From an uncultured Mesorhizobium sp. (lineage in GTDB: Bacteria > Pseudomonadota > Alphaproteobacteria > Rhizobiales > Rhizobiaceae): DNA of 64,000 nt. The stretch is from contig CALFXR010000196.1 in assembly GCA_937958475.1 (NCBI GenBank), forward strand, positions 62,001-126,000, in the 5' to 3' direction. The notes below the pieces were generated by a model that saw only the letters and a list, made by a program, of their open reading frames with translations, was not told the DNA's origin and did not search any database. Of the stretch, positions 45,144 through 53,023 are shown piece by piece (the first letter of the stretch is position 1; each line of letters opens with the position of its first letter). Made by a program: the position numbers and the translations under genes.

Positions 45144-45171
45144 TTGACAGCCGGGCGCCACCTGCTATGTG
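45144..45171 (+). promoter_or_regulatory. Promoter of tkt
   Basis: TTGACA (45144-45149), 16 bases, then TATGTG (45166-45171). A hairpin-like segment, TTGGGG and CCCCAA arms around a 9-10 base centre (about 45184-45204), follows before the start and could be an operator. Confidence 0.6.
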
Positions 45172-45229
45172 TCCCCTGCCTTTTTGGGGGCGAAATTGCC
45201 CCAAGACCCTAGCAGACCAGCGAGCAACG

Positions 45230-47221
45230 ATGAGCAATCGCGAAAAGCATGACCGCATGGCCAATGCGATCCGTTTCCTGTCCATGGACGCGGTCGAGAA
45301 GGCCAAGTCGGGCCACCCCGGCCTGCCGATGGGCGCCGCCGATATCGCCACGGTGCTGTTCACCCGCTTCCTCAAATACGATCCGAAGAACCCGCGCTGG
45401 CCCGACCGCGATCGTTTCGTGCTCTCCGCCGGCCACGGGTCGATGCTGCTCTACTCGGTGCTCTACCTGACCGGCTACGAGGACATCTCGCTGGACGAGA
45501 TCAAGAACTTCCGCCAGATCGGATCGAAGACGGCCGGGCACCCGGAATACGGGCATGCGGCCGGCATCGAGACCACGACGGGCCCTCTCGGCCAGGGCCT
45601 GGCCAATGCCGTCGGCATGGCGCTCGCCGAGCGGATCCTCAACGCGACCTTCGGCGACGAACTCGTCGACCACCATACCTACGTGCTCGCCGGCGACGGC
45701 TGCCTGATGGAGGGTATCAGCCAGGAGGCGCTTTCGTTCGCCGGTCATCTCCGGCTGAACAAGCTGATCGTCATCTGGGACGACAACAACATCTCGATCG
45801 ACGGGCCGGTGTCGCTCGCCGATTCGACGGACCAGCTGGCCCGCTTCGCCGCCTCGGGATGGAACACGGTGGCCTGCGACGGCCACGATCCCGACTCGAT
45901 CGCCGGCGCCATCGAGGTGGCGCGCCGTTCGGACCGGCCGACGCTGATCGCGGCGAAGACCACGATCGGCTTCGGCTCGCCGACCAAGGCGGGCTCGTCG
46001 AAGGTGCACGGCTCGCCGCTCGGCGAGGACGAGATCGCGGCGACGCGCAAGGCGCTCGGCTGGGAGTACAAGCCGTTCGACGTGCCCTCGGAAGTGCTCG
46101 ATTCCTGGCGCGTCGCCGGCCTCAATGCCGGACGCAAGCGCAAGGACTGGGAAAAGCGCCTCGCCGCGGCCGACGCGGAACGGCGCGGCGAGTTCGAGCG
46201 GCGCATGCGCGGCGAACTCCCCGGCGGTCTCGAACAGGCGATCGCCGACTACAAGAAGAAGCTTGCCGCCGACAAGCCGAAGGTCGCGACGCGCAAGTCG
46301 TCGGAAATGGCGCTGGAAGTGATCAACGGCGTCGTTGCCGAGACGATCGGCGGCTCGGCCGACCTTTCGGGCTCGAACAACACCAAGACCAGCCAGACCA
46401 AACCGATCGCGCCCGGCTCGTTCGGCGGCCGCTACGTGCATTACGGCGTCCGCGAGCACGGCATGGCCGCGGCGATGAACGGCATGGCGCTGCACGGCGG
46501 CGTGATCCCCTATTCGGGCACGTTCCTCGTGTTCTCCGACTACGCCCGCCCGGCGATGCGGCTCGCCTCGCTGATGGGCATCCGCTCGATCTTCGTCATG
46601 ACCCACGACTCGATCGGGCTGGGCGAGGACGGACCGACGCACCAGCCGGTCGAGCACCTCGCGGCGCTGCGCGCCATCCCGAATCATCTCGTCCTGCGCC
46701 CTGCCGACGCCACCGAGGCGGCGGAGTGCTGGCAGATCGCGCTGGAATCGACATCAACGCCGTCGACGATCGCCCTCACCCGGCAGAACCTGCCGGCGGT
46801 GCGCACCGAATTCTCGGAAGAGAACCTGTGCGGCTACGGTGCCTACGAGCTGGCGACCGCCGCCGGCGACGCCGCCGTGACCATCTTCGCCACCGGCTCG
46901 GAGATCGAGATCGCGCTGAAGGCGCGGGCCGCCCTGCAGGCGCTCGGCCACGGCACGCGCGTCGTCTCGGTGCCGTCGTTCGAGCTTTTCGAGCGGCAGA
47001 GCGCCGGGTACAAGGCGGCGATGATCGGCGACGCCCCGGTGAAGATCGCCATCGAAGCAGGCATTCGCCAGGGCTGGGACCGCTTCATCGGTTCAGACGG
47101 CGTGTTCGTCGGCATGACCGGCTTCGGCGCGAGCGGCCCATACGAGGAACTCTACAAGCACTTCGGCATCACCGCTGAGGCGACGGTCGCGGCGGCGACG
47201 GCGCGGCTCGCCGGGCGGTGA
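45230..47221 (+). CDS. tkt: Transketolase
   Basis: A 663-residue transketolase, TPP- and metal-dependent, moving two-carbon units in the pentose phosphate and Calvin-type pathways. The thiamine motif GDGCLMEGISQEA..N (about 155-185) and the catalytic histidines (SGHPGLPMG, HGSML, HGSPLG) are present, as is the GEDGPTHQPVEHLA block. The start ATGAGCAATCGC has weak spacing to AGCGAGCAACG, but the N terminus MSNREKHDRMANAIRFLSMD is the standard family start. gap follows after about 120 bases, probably in the same operon. Confidence 0.96.
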   Translation: MSNREKHDRMANAIRFLSMDAVEKAKSGHPGLPMGAADIATVLFTRFLKYDPKNPRWPDRDRFVLSAGHGSMLLYSVLYLTGYEDISLDEIKNFRQIGSKTAGHPEYGHAAGIETTTGPLGQGLANAVGMALAERILNATFGDELVDHHTYVLAGDGCLMEGISQEALSFAGHLRLNKLIVIWDDNNISIDGPVSLADSTDQLARFAASGWNTVACDGHDPDSIAGAIEVARRSDRPTLIAAKTTIGFGSPTKAGSSKVHGSPLGEDEIAATRKALGWEYKPFDVPSEVLDSWRVAGLNAGRKRKDWEKRLAAADAERRGEFERRMRGELPGGLEQAIADYKKKLAADKPKVATRKSSEMALEVINGVVAETIGGSADLSGSNNTKTSQTKPIAPGSFGGRYVHYGVREHGMAAAMNGMALHGGVIPYSGTFLVFSDYARPAMRLASLMGIRSIFVMTHDSIGLGEDGPTHQPVEHLAALRAIPNHLVLRPADATEAAECWQIALESTSTPSTIALTRQNLPAVRTEFSEENLCGYGAYELATAAGDAAVTIFATGSEIEIALKARAALQALGHGTRVVSVPSFELFERQSAGYKAAMIGDAPVKIAIEAGIRQGWDRFIGSDGVFVGMTGFGASGPYEELYKHFGITAEATVAAATARLAGR

Positions 47222-47344
47222 GCCGAACAGGATCGGGGCCGCGGATGCGGCCTCTTGGCAGGCGACGGCCGCTGGATTCTTCGGCGGCGCGTCGCTAAGA
47301 AGCGGCGGACCGGAACCCGCCGCGCAAGCTTCCAGGAGACAGAC

Positions 47345-48355
47345 ATGACCGTGAGAGTCGCCATCAACGGATTTGGCCGCATCGGCCGCAACATCGTCCG
47401 CGCCATCTACGAGTCCGGCCGCAAGGACATCGACGTGGTCGCCGTCAACGACCTCGGCCCGGTCGAGACGAACGCGCATCTGCTGCGCTTCGACAGCGTC
47501 CACGGCAGGTTCCCGCGCGAGGTCACCGTCGATGGCGACCAGATCAGCATCGGCACCGACACGTTCAAGGTCACGGCGATCAAGGATCCCTCGCAGTTGC
47601 CCTGGAAGGAACTCGGCATCGACATCGCGATGGAGTGCACCGGAATCTTCACGGCCCGCGACAAGGCGGCCGCCCATCTCGCCGCCGGCGCCAAGCGCGT
47701 CCTCGTCTCGGCTCCGTCCGACGGCGCCGACCTGACGGTGGTCTACGGCGTCAACCACGACAAGCTGAGCACGGACCACATCGTCGTCTCCAACGCCTCG
47801 TGCACGACCAACTGCCTGGCGCCGCTGGTTTCGGTGCTGCATGACGCGATCGGCATCGACCACGGCATGATGACGACGATCCACTCCTACACCGGCGACC
47901 AGCCGACGCTGGACACGATGCACAAGGATCTCTACCGCGGCCGCGCCGCGGCGCTGTCGCAGATCCCGACCTCGACGGGCGCCGCCAAGGCGATCGGCCT
48001 GGTGATCCCGGAGCTCAAGGGCAAGCTCGACGGCATCTCGATCCGCGTGCCGACGCCGAACGTCTCCTGCGTCGACTTCAAGTTCATCGCCAAGCGCGCC
48101 ACCACCGTGCAGGAAGTCAACGACGCCATCGTCAAGGCGTCCGAGGGCAAGCTGAAGGGCATCCTCGGCGTGACCCGCCATCCGAACGTCTCGATCGACT
48201 TCAACCACGATCCGCATTCCTCGACCCTGGCGCTGGACCAGACCAAGGTCATGAACGGCACCTTCGTGTCGGTGCTGGCGTGGTACGACAACGAGTGGGG
48301 CTTCTCGAACCGCATGGCCGACACCGCCGTGGCCTTCGCCAAGACCTTCGCCTGA
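47345..48355 (+). CDS. gap: Glyceraldehyde-3-phosphate dehydrogenase
   Basis: A 336-residue NAD-dependent type I enzyme. INGFGRIGRNIVRA opens the Rossmann fold, the catalytic cysteine is in SNASCTTNCLAPL, and TGAAKAIG and VSVLAWYDNEWGFSNRM complete the signature. CCAGGAGACAG precedes the ATG. It follows tkt and ends before a strong terminator; pgk, which often follows gap in relatives, is not here. Confidence 0.97.
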   Translation: MTVRVAINGFGRIGRNIVRAIYESGRKDIDVVAVNDLGPVETNAHLLRFDSVHGRFPREVTVDGDQISIGTDTFKVTAIKDPSQLPWKELGIDIAMECTGIFTARDKAAAHLAAGAKRVLVSAPSDGADLTVVYGVNHDKLSTDHIVVSNASCTTNCLAPLVSVLHDAIGIDHGMMTTIHSYTGDQPTLDTMHKDLYRGRAAALSQIPTSTGAAKAIGLVIPELKGKLDGISIRVPTPNVSCVDFKFIAKRATTVQEVNDAIVKASEGKLKGILGVTRHPNVSIDFNHDPHSSTLALDQTKVMNGTFVSVLAWYDNEWGFSNRMADTAVAFAKTFA

Positions 48356-48385
48356 TCGGTCGGGCGGCGCGCCGCCCGCGAACGA

Positions 48386-48427
48386 AACGAAAGACGGCCG
48401 TCGACGCTTCGACGGCCGTCTTTCGTT
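48386..48427 (+). terminator. Rho-independent terminator after gap
   Basis: Perfect 19-base arms, AACGAAAGACGGCCGTCGA and its complement, with a 4-base CGCT loop. The stem carries AAAG/CTTT ends, so it may stop transcription in both directions. Confidence 0.9.
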
Positions 48428-48515
48428 AGCGGGGTTCGTCGTCTGCCGGGGGCTGCATGGCCGCTACCGGCGCGCTCGGTTCAGCATCGGCAGGCCGTCG
48501 GCCTGCGGATTCCCG

Positions 48516-48863
48516 TCACCGGTAGGTGGAGTAGAGGCTCGCCGCCCGGGCGCCCGACAGGCAGTACACGAGGACGGGGCCCTTGGCGGCGTCCATCGTC
48601 TCGCGGAAGCGCATGGCCTGGCTCTGGCTGAGGAAGCCCGAGACCGGGATGTGGGCGCTGGCCAGACCGTGCTTCTTGGCCTCGCGGGCGATATCGGCGA
48701 AGGCCGGCTGGCCCGCCTGCTCGTTGTCGGGCCGCGAGCAGACGATCGCCTTGAAGCCCGCCTCGGCAATGGCCTTGACGTCTTCGACCTTGATCTGGCC
48801 GGAGATCGAGCAGCGATCGTCGATCTTGCGGATACTGGGCTTGTTGCTTCGGAAGAATATCAT
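48516..48863 (-). CDS. DUF442 (Blh-type) sulfur transferase-like protein
   Basis: A 115-residue protein of the DUF442/TIGR01244 family. The P-loop-like VYCLSGARAA segment with C101 is the conserved active-site feature, related to protein-tyrosine-phosphatase and rhodanese folds. In relatives such as Blh, this domain is fused to a persulfide dioxygenase; here it is a separate gene directly downstream of one (10 bases). Likely role: handling sulfane sulfur during sulfide detoxification. Confidence 0.85.
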   Translation of the reverse strand: MIFFRSNKPSIRKIDDRCSISGQIKVEDVKAIAEAGFKAIVCSRPDNEQAGQPAFADIAREAKKHGLASAHIPVSGFLSQSQAMRFRETMDAAKGPVLVYCLSGARAASLYSTYR

Positions 48864-48873
48864 CGGAAGACCT

Positions 48874-49770
48874 TCAGAGCGTGTTGACGGGGACTTTGAG
48901 GAAGGCGCGGCCGGAGGCGTCGGCCGGGGGGAGGTTGCCGGCGCGCATGTTGACCTGCAGCGAGGGGATGATCAGGCGCGGCATCGACAGCGTGGCGTCG
49001 CGCGCCTCGCGCATGGCGACGAAGCTGTCCTCGTCGGTGCCGTTGCCGACGTGGATGTTGTGCGCCCGCTCGTCGGCGACCGTGGTTTCCCACTGGATGT
49101 CGCGGCCGTTCGGCCCGTAGTCGTGGCACATGAACAGGCGTGTCTCGCCCGGCAGCGCGAGCACGCGCTGGATCGAGCGGTAGAGCGTGCGGGCGTCGCC
49201 GCCGGGGAAGTCGGCGCGGGCCGAACCGCCGTCGGGCATGAACAGCGTGTCGCCGACGAAGGCGGCGTCGCCGATCACATGGGTCATGCAGGCCGGCGTG
49301 TGGCCGGGCGTGTGCAGGACGAAGGCGGTCATGGAGCCGATCCGGTAGCTGTCGCCATCCTTGAACAGGCGGTCGAACTGGCTGCCGTCGCGCTGGAACT
49401 CGGTGCCCTCGTTGAAGATCTTGCCGAAGGTCTCCTGGACGACGGTGATGTTCTCGCCGATGCCGAGCCTGCCGCCGAGTTCGCGCTGGATATAGGGGGC
49501 CGCGGAGAGATGGTCGGCGTGGACGTGGGTCTCGATCAGCCATTCCAGCCGCCAGCCGCTGCGGCGGATGTGCTCGATGATGCGGTCGGCGCCGTCATGG
49601 GTGATCCGGCCGGCGGCATAATCGATGTCCATCACCGAATCGACGACCGCGCAGGCGTCGGACGAGGGATCGCGGACGATGTAGCTGATCGTGTTGGTGG
49701 CTGCGTCGAAGAAGGGGACGACTTCGGGCCTGACGCTCAGGTCGGCGGAAAAGGGCAGGGGCTCACGCAT
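48874..49770 (-). CDS. Metallo-beta-lactamase-fold hydrolase, persulfide dioxygenase-like
   Basis: A 298-residue MBL-fold protein similar to the Blh/ETHE1 sulfur dioxygenase group. The metal motif H82-x-H84-x-D86-H87 (THVHADHL), VLHTPGHTPACMTHVIG and VGDTLFMPDGGSARADFPGG match; the last block is characteristic of the ETHE1-like enzymes, which oxidise glutathione persulfide. It forms an operon with the DUF442 gene. AT-rich sequence with an ATATGATCATAT palindrome lies 30 bases upstream of the start, as in BigR-controlled promoters. No BigR gene is in the window. Confidence 0.88.
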   Translation of the reverse strand: MREPLPFSADLSVRPEVVPFFDAATNTISYIVRDPSSDACAVVDSVMDIDYAAGRITHDGADRIIEHIRRSGWRLEWLIETHVHADHLSAAPYIQRELGGRLGIGENITVVQETFGKIFNEGTEFQRDGSQFDRLFKDGDSYRIGSMTAFVLHTPGHTPACMTHVIGDAAFVGDTLFMPDGGSARADFPGGDARTLYRSIQRVLALPGETRLFMCHDYGPNGRDIQWETTVADERAHNIHVGNGTDEDSFVAMREARDATLSMPRLIIPSLQVNMRAGNLPPADASGRAFLKVPVNTL

Positions 49771-49799
49771 GGCGGGTCTCCGTCGAAGTGAGATTTCAA

Positions 49800-49811
49800 A
49801 TATGATCATAT
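49800..49811. promoter_or_regulatory. Palindrome ATATGATCATAT, BigR/ArsR-type operator candidate
   Basis: A perfect 12-base palindrome within a very AT-rich run (49793-49824) upstream of the persulfide dioxygenase-like gene. AT-rich symmetric sites are typical of the ArsR-family sulfide repressor BigR/SqrR; the assignment is by context only. Confidence 0.6.
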
Positions 49812-49824
49812 ATAAATATAGTCA

Positions 49825-50089
49825 AGGTGCCGAAATGGCGTTTCACGGCGCCGTCCGGTGTCCCTCGCAATCCATGCTTGATCGCAGCATTCACCGAATA
49901 TTAGCGATGGTTGATTAAAAACGACCCCATGGCGACAAGCCCTTCGTGAGATTCCGCGAGCGCTCCGTCGACCCGTCGACCGGTCCAGTCCTTGCCGTCC
50001 GATACCCCCCGCGGAAAGCAGGAACCCATTCTTCCCGCCTCCGTCGCGGCTGCGCAGCCGCAACGGCCTTCGTCCAGGGGCAACCACCA
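49825..50089. other. Intergenic region before the third chemoreceptor
   Basis: Together with the operator region above this 319-base gap lies between divergent genes. I see no further gene; AT-rich patches at 49890-49920 may hold the chemoreceptor promoter. Confidence 0.4.
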
Positions 50090-51952
50090 GTGAAAATCAC
50101 GATTGCGCGGCTTCTCACGCTCTTCGCCTTCATCGTCGGTATCGGCGCTGCGGCAGTCATAGGCTCGCAGGGCTACGCGCTCTCCCAGCTCAAGGTGAAC
50201 GGGCCGATCTACAAGGACATCGTCGGCGGAAAAGATCTCATCGCCGACATACTGCCGCCGCCGATGTTCCTCGTCGAATCATACCTGCTCGCCAACGAGG
50301 CGGCGATCCATCCCGATCTCGTCGAGCGGAACCTTTCGCGTATCGCCGCTCTCAAGACGGAATATGACGCGCGCCGTGACTACTGGAAGGGCTTCCCGCT
50401 CGAGGAAGGCCTGCGCAGGAAGCTGGAGATGGAAGTTCAGCCCACGGCGGACCTGGTGTGGCGCATGATCCTCGGCAAGTTCGCCGATGCGGCCAAGGTC
50501 GGCGATGCCACAGGGATGCACGCCACCATGGACAAGTTGCAGGAAGCCTACGAGGCACATCGCGACGCGGTGGTCGACCTCGTCAAGAACGCCAACGCCC
50601 ACCTCGCCGATCAGGAACAGTACGCCGCGGATCGCAGCGCCTTGCTCGAACGTGCCGCGTACGGCTCCGCGGTCGTCTCCCTCCTCGTCTTCTTCGGCGG
50701 CGTGCTTTCCCTGCGCCTGCGCGCGATCAACCCGCTGACGCGGATGACTGCTTACATGGGCCGGCTCGCCGCGGGCGACCTGTCCAAGGAACCGCCGGAC
50801 GGCCATCGCAGCGACGAGATCGGCGACATGGCGCGCACGCTGGTGGTGTTCCGCAATGCCGCGCTGGAAAACATCCGCATGCAGGCCGAGGCGGACGAGA
50901 CGCGTTCCTGGACCGATGCCGAGCGCGCCGCCCGCCTCGCCGAGCAGCAGGAGGAAGCACAACGTCTGGCGATCGTGGTCGAGGATCTCGGCGCCGGCCT
51001 GGCGCGTCTCGCCGACTGCAATATCCGCATGACCATCGACCAGCCGTTCGCCGAGCAGTTCGAGCCGCTGCGCCGCGACTTCAACGAATCCATCGGGGCC
51101 TTCCAGGAGACGCTGGAGAAGGTCCTGGAGACGACGGCCCGGATACAGGCCAACGGTTCCGACATGAGGTCGGCCGCGGACGATCTCGCGCTGCGCACGG
51201 AGCAGCAGGCCGCGGCGCTGGAGGAGGCATCCGCGGCGCTCGAACAGGTGACCGTCACGGTCCGCGATTCGTCGGAAAAGATGCGCGAGACGCGCGACCT
51301 CGTCCGCGAGGCAAAGGGCGCCGCTGCAGAATCGCGCGGGGTCGTGCGGGACGCCATCGACAGCATGCATCGCATCGAAGGCTCGTCGGGCAGGATCGGC
51401 ACCATCGTCGGCGTCATCGACGAGATCGCCTTCCAGACCAACCTGCTCGCGCTCAACGCCGGCGTCGAGGCGGCGCGTGCCGGCGAGGCCGGCCGCGGCT
51501 TCGCCGTCGTCGCCCAGGAAGTGCGCGAACTGGCGCGGCGTTCGGCCGTCGCGGCCAAGGAAATCGCCACGATCATCACGGATTCGACCCGCGAGATCTC
51601 GTCCGGGGTGGAACTCGTCGGCGAGGCGGGGGCCGCGCTGACGCGGATCGACGAGTATGTGTCGACCATCGACGTCAACGTCGACGCCATCGCCCAGGCC
51701 GCCGGCGAGCAGGCGATTAGCCTCGACCAGATCAACACGTCGGTAAACCACATCGACCAGATGACGCAGCGCAACGCAGCAATGGTCCAGGAGACGACGA
51801 AGATGGGCCATTCGCTGGCCGAGCGGTCGACCATGCTCGCGCAGCTGGTGTCGCGCTTCAAGCTCAATCGCCGCCGTGCCGTCCGCGAGCCCGGCTCGCC
51901 GGCCGCCGCCCGCGGGGCCGCGGATCGCGGCAGGACGACCATGGCCGCCTGA
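50090..51952 (+). CDS. Methyl-accepting chemotaxis protein with helical periplasmic sensor
   Basis: A 620-residue transmembrane chemoreceptor. Helix one (about 5-25), a long helical periplasmic region (about 30-185), helix two (about 188-210), two HAMP-like segments (NPLTRMTAYMGRLAAGDLSK, then a second near 320-370), and the signalling tip (EIAFQTNLLALNAGVEAARA) are visible. The GTG start is taken because the first hydrophobic helix begins VKITIARLLTLFAF. Unlike the other two receptors it has no WExF docking end. A LysR gene converges 14 bases later. Ligand unknown. Confidence 0.92.
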   Translation: MKITIARLLTLFAFIVGIGAAAVIGSQGYALSQLKVNGPIYKDIVGGKDLIADILPPPMFLVESYLLANEAAIHPDLVERNLSRIAALKTEYDARRDYWKGFPLEEGLRRKLEMEVQPTADLVWRMILGKFADAAKVGDATGMHATMDKLQEAYEAHRDAVVDLVKNANAHLADQEQYAADRSALLERAAYGSAVVSLLVFFGGVLSLRLRAINPLTRMTAYMGRLAAGDLSKEPPDGHRSDEIGDMARTLVVFRNAALENIRMQAEADETRSWTDAERAARLAEQQEEAQRLAIVVEDLGAGLARLADCNIRMTIDQPFAEQFEPLRRDFNESIGAFQETLEKVLETTARIQANGSDMRSAADDLALRTEQQAAALEEASAALEQVTVTVRDSSEKMRETRDLVREAKGAAAESRGVVRDAIDSMHRIEGSSGRIGTIVGVIDEIAFQTNLLALNAGVEAARAGEAGRGFAVVAQEVRELARRSAVAAKEIATIITDSTREISSGVELVGEAGAALTRIDEYVSTIDVNVDAIAQAAGEQAISLDQINTSVNHIDQMTQRNAAMVQETTKMGHSLAERSTMLAQLVSRFKLNRRRAVREPGSPAAARGAADRGRTTMAA

Positions 51953-51966
51953 CGCTCCGTCGGGCC

Positions 51967-52848
51967 TCAGGTGAACAGGGCGCGATCCCGTTCGACGATC
52001 GAGGCGATGAAGGCCGCAACCGTCTGGATGCGGCGCATGGGACGTACGCTCTCGTGGTAGACGAGCCAGTAGGCGCGCCGGATCGGTTCCACTGCCGGGA
52101 CCGGAATCAGGTCGGGCACGGCGCGGGCGATAAAGGCGTGCAGGATGCCGATGCCTGCGCCGGATCGTACAGCCTCGACCTGGCCGAGCGCCGACGAGAC
52201 GGCGAAGGCGGCATCCCATGACGGCGAGAATTCGGCCGCATAGTCGAGCGACGGGCTGATCACCAGGTCGGGCACGTAGCCCACCAGCCGATGTGCCGAG
52301 AGATCGGAGGGCCGCGTCGGCAGGCCGTTGACGGCCGCATACGCCTTCGATGCGTAGAGGCCGAGCGAATAGTCGACGAGCTTCGACGCCACCAGCCGCC
52401 CCTCGGTCGGTCGCTCCACGGTGATGGCGATGTCGGCCTCACGCCGCGACAGGGAGAAGGAACGCGGCACCGGCACGAGCTGGATCGACAGGCCGCGGTG
52501 CTGCGCCGTGAGTTCGCCGAGACGCGGCGCCAGGAAGGCGACGCCGAAGCCGTCGGGCGCGCCGATCCGGACCGCCCCGGCGATTTCGCCTCCCTCGCCC
52601 GCGAGTTCGGCCCTTGCAGCGATCATGTCGGCTTCCATGCGCTCGGCGACGCCGAGGAAACGCTGGCCGGCAGGCGTCAGCTCGCTTCCCGTGGTCAGGC
52701 GGCGGAACAGCTTGGCGCCCAACGCCTCCTCGAGCGCGACGATGCGCCGCGACACCGTCGCATGGTTGAGTTCGAGGCGCCGCGCGGCGCCGAGAATCTG
52801 GCCGGCGCGGGCCACCGCGAGGAAGATGCGTGCGTCGTCCCAGTTCAA
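51967..52848 (-). CDS. LysR-family transcriptional regulator
   Basis: A 293-residue LysR regulator: winged helix in about 1-60 (NWDDARIFLAVARAGQILGA, then ATVSRRIVALEEALG) and a substrate-binding domain thereafter. I place the start at a TTG (52848) with GGGAAGG about 6 bases before, giving the typical NWDDARIFL opening; an ATG at 52905 would add 19 odd residues and would lie within the repeated elements. It diverges from mmsA and probably controls it. Confidence 0.88.
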   Translation of the reverse strand: MNWDDARIFLAVARAGQILGAARRLELNHATVSRRIVALEEALGAKLFRRLTTGSELTPAGQRFLGVAERMEADMIAARAELAGEGGEIAGAVRIGAPDGFGVAFLAPRLGELTAQHRGLSIQLVPVPRSFSLSRREADIAITVERPTEGRLVASKLVDYSLGLYASKAYAAVNGLPTRPSDLSAHRLVGYVPDLVISPSLDYAAEFSPSWDAAFAVSSALGQVEAVRSGAGIGILHAFIARAVPDLIPVPAVEPIRRAYWLVYHESVRPMRRIQTVAAFIASIVERDRALFT

Positions 52849-52900
52849 TTGGCGCCTTCCCGGCCTCGCCGCAAAGAGGGGAGAGCCCCGTGCGTCACTT

Positions 52901-52957
52901 TGCATCAAATCGCATTCGTCGCAACTCGTGCATCAATTCGCGCACAACGGTTGCGAC
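52901..52957. promoter_or_regulatory. Direct and inverted repeats upstream of mmsA
   Basis: TGCATCAAATCGC (52901-52913) recurs as TGCATCAATTCGC (52929-52941), 12 of 13 bases, 28 bases apart. GTCGCAAC (52918-52925) and GTTGCGAC (52950-52957) form an inverted repeat with a 24-base spacer. Such arrays are typical of LysR binding regions. Confidence 0.6.
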
Positions 52958-53023
52958 TCCGCTCGCGTTGCATTGCTGCCCCGGAAGCGGGAAAATGCGA
53001 CCAATCAGTCTGGGAGAACGACC

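Noticed and set aside
44958..45229. Possible 6S RNA near zapA
   Set aside because: The gap upstream of DUF4164 has a promoter for tkt but I could not form the long bulged 6S stem, and only 31 bases separate zapA from ccdB on the other side.
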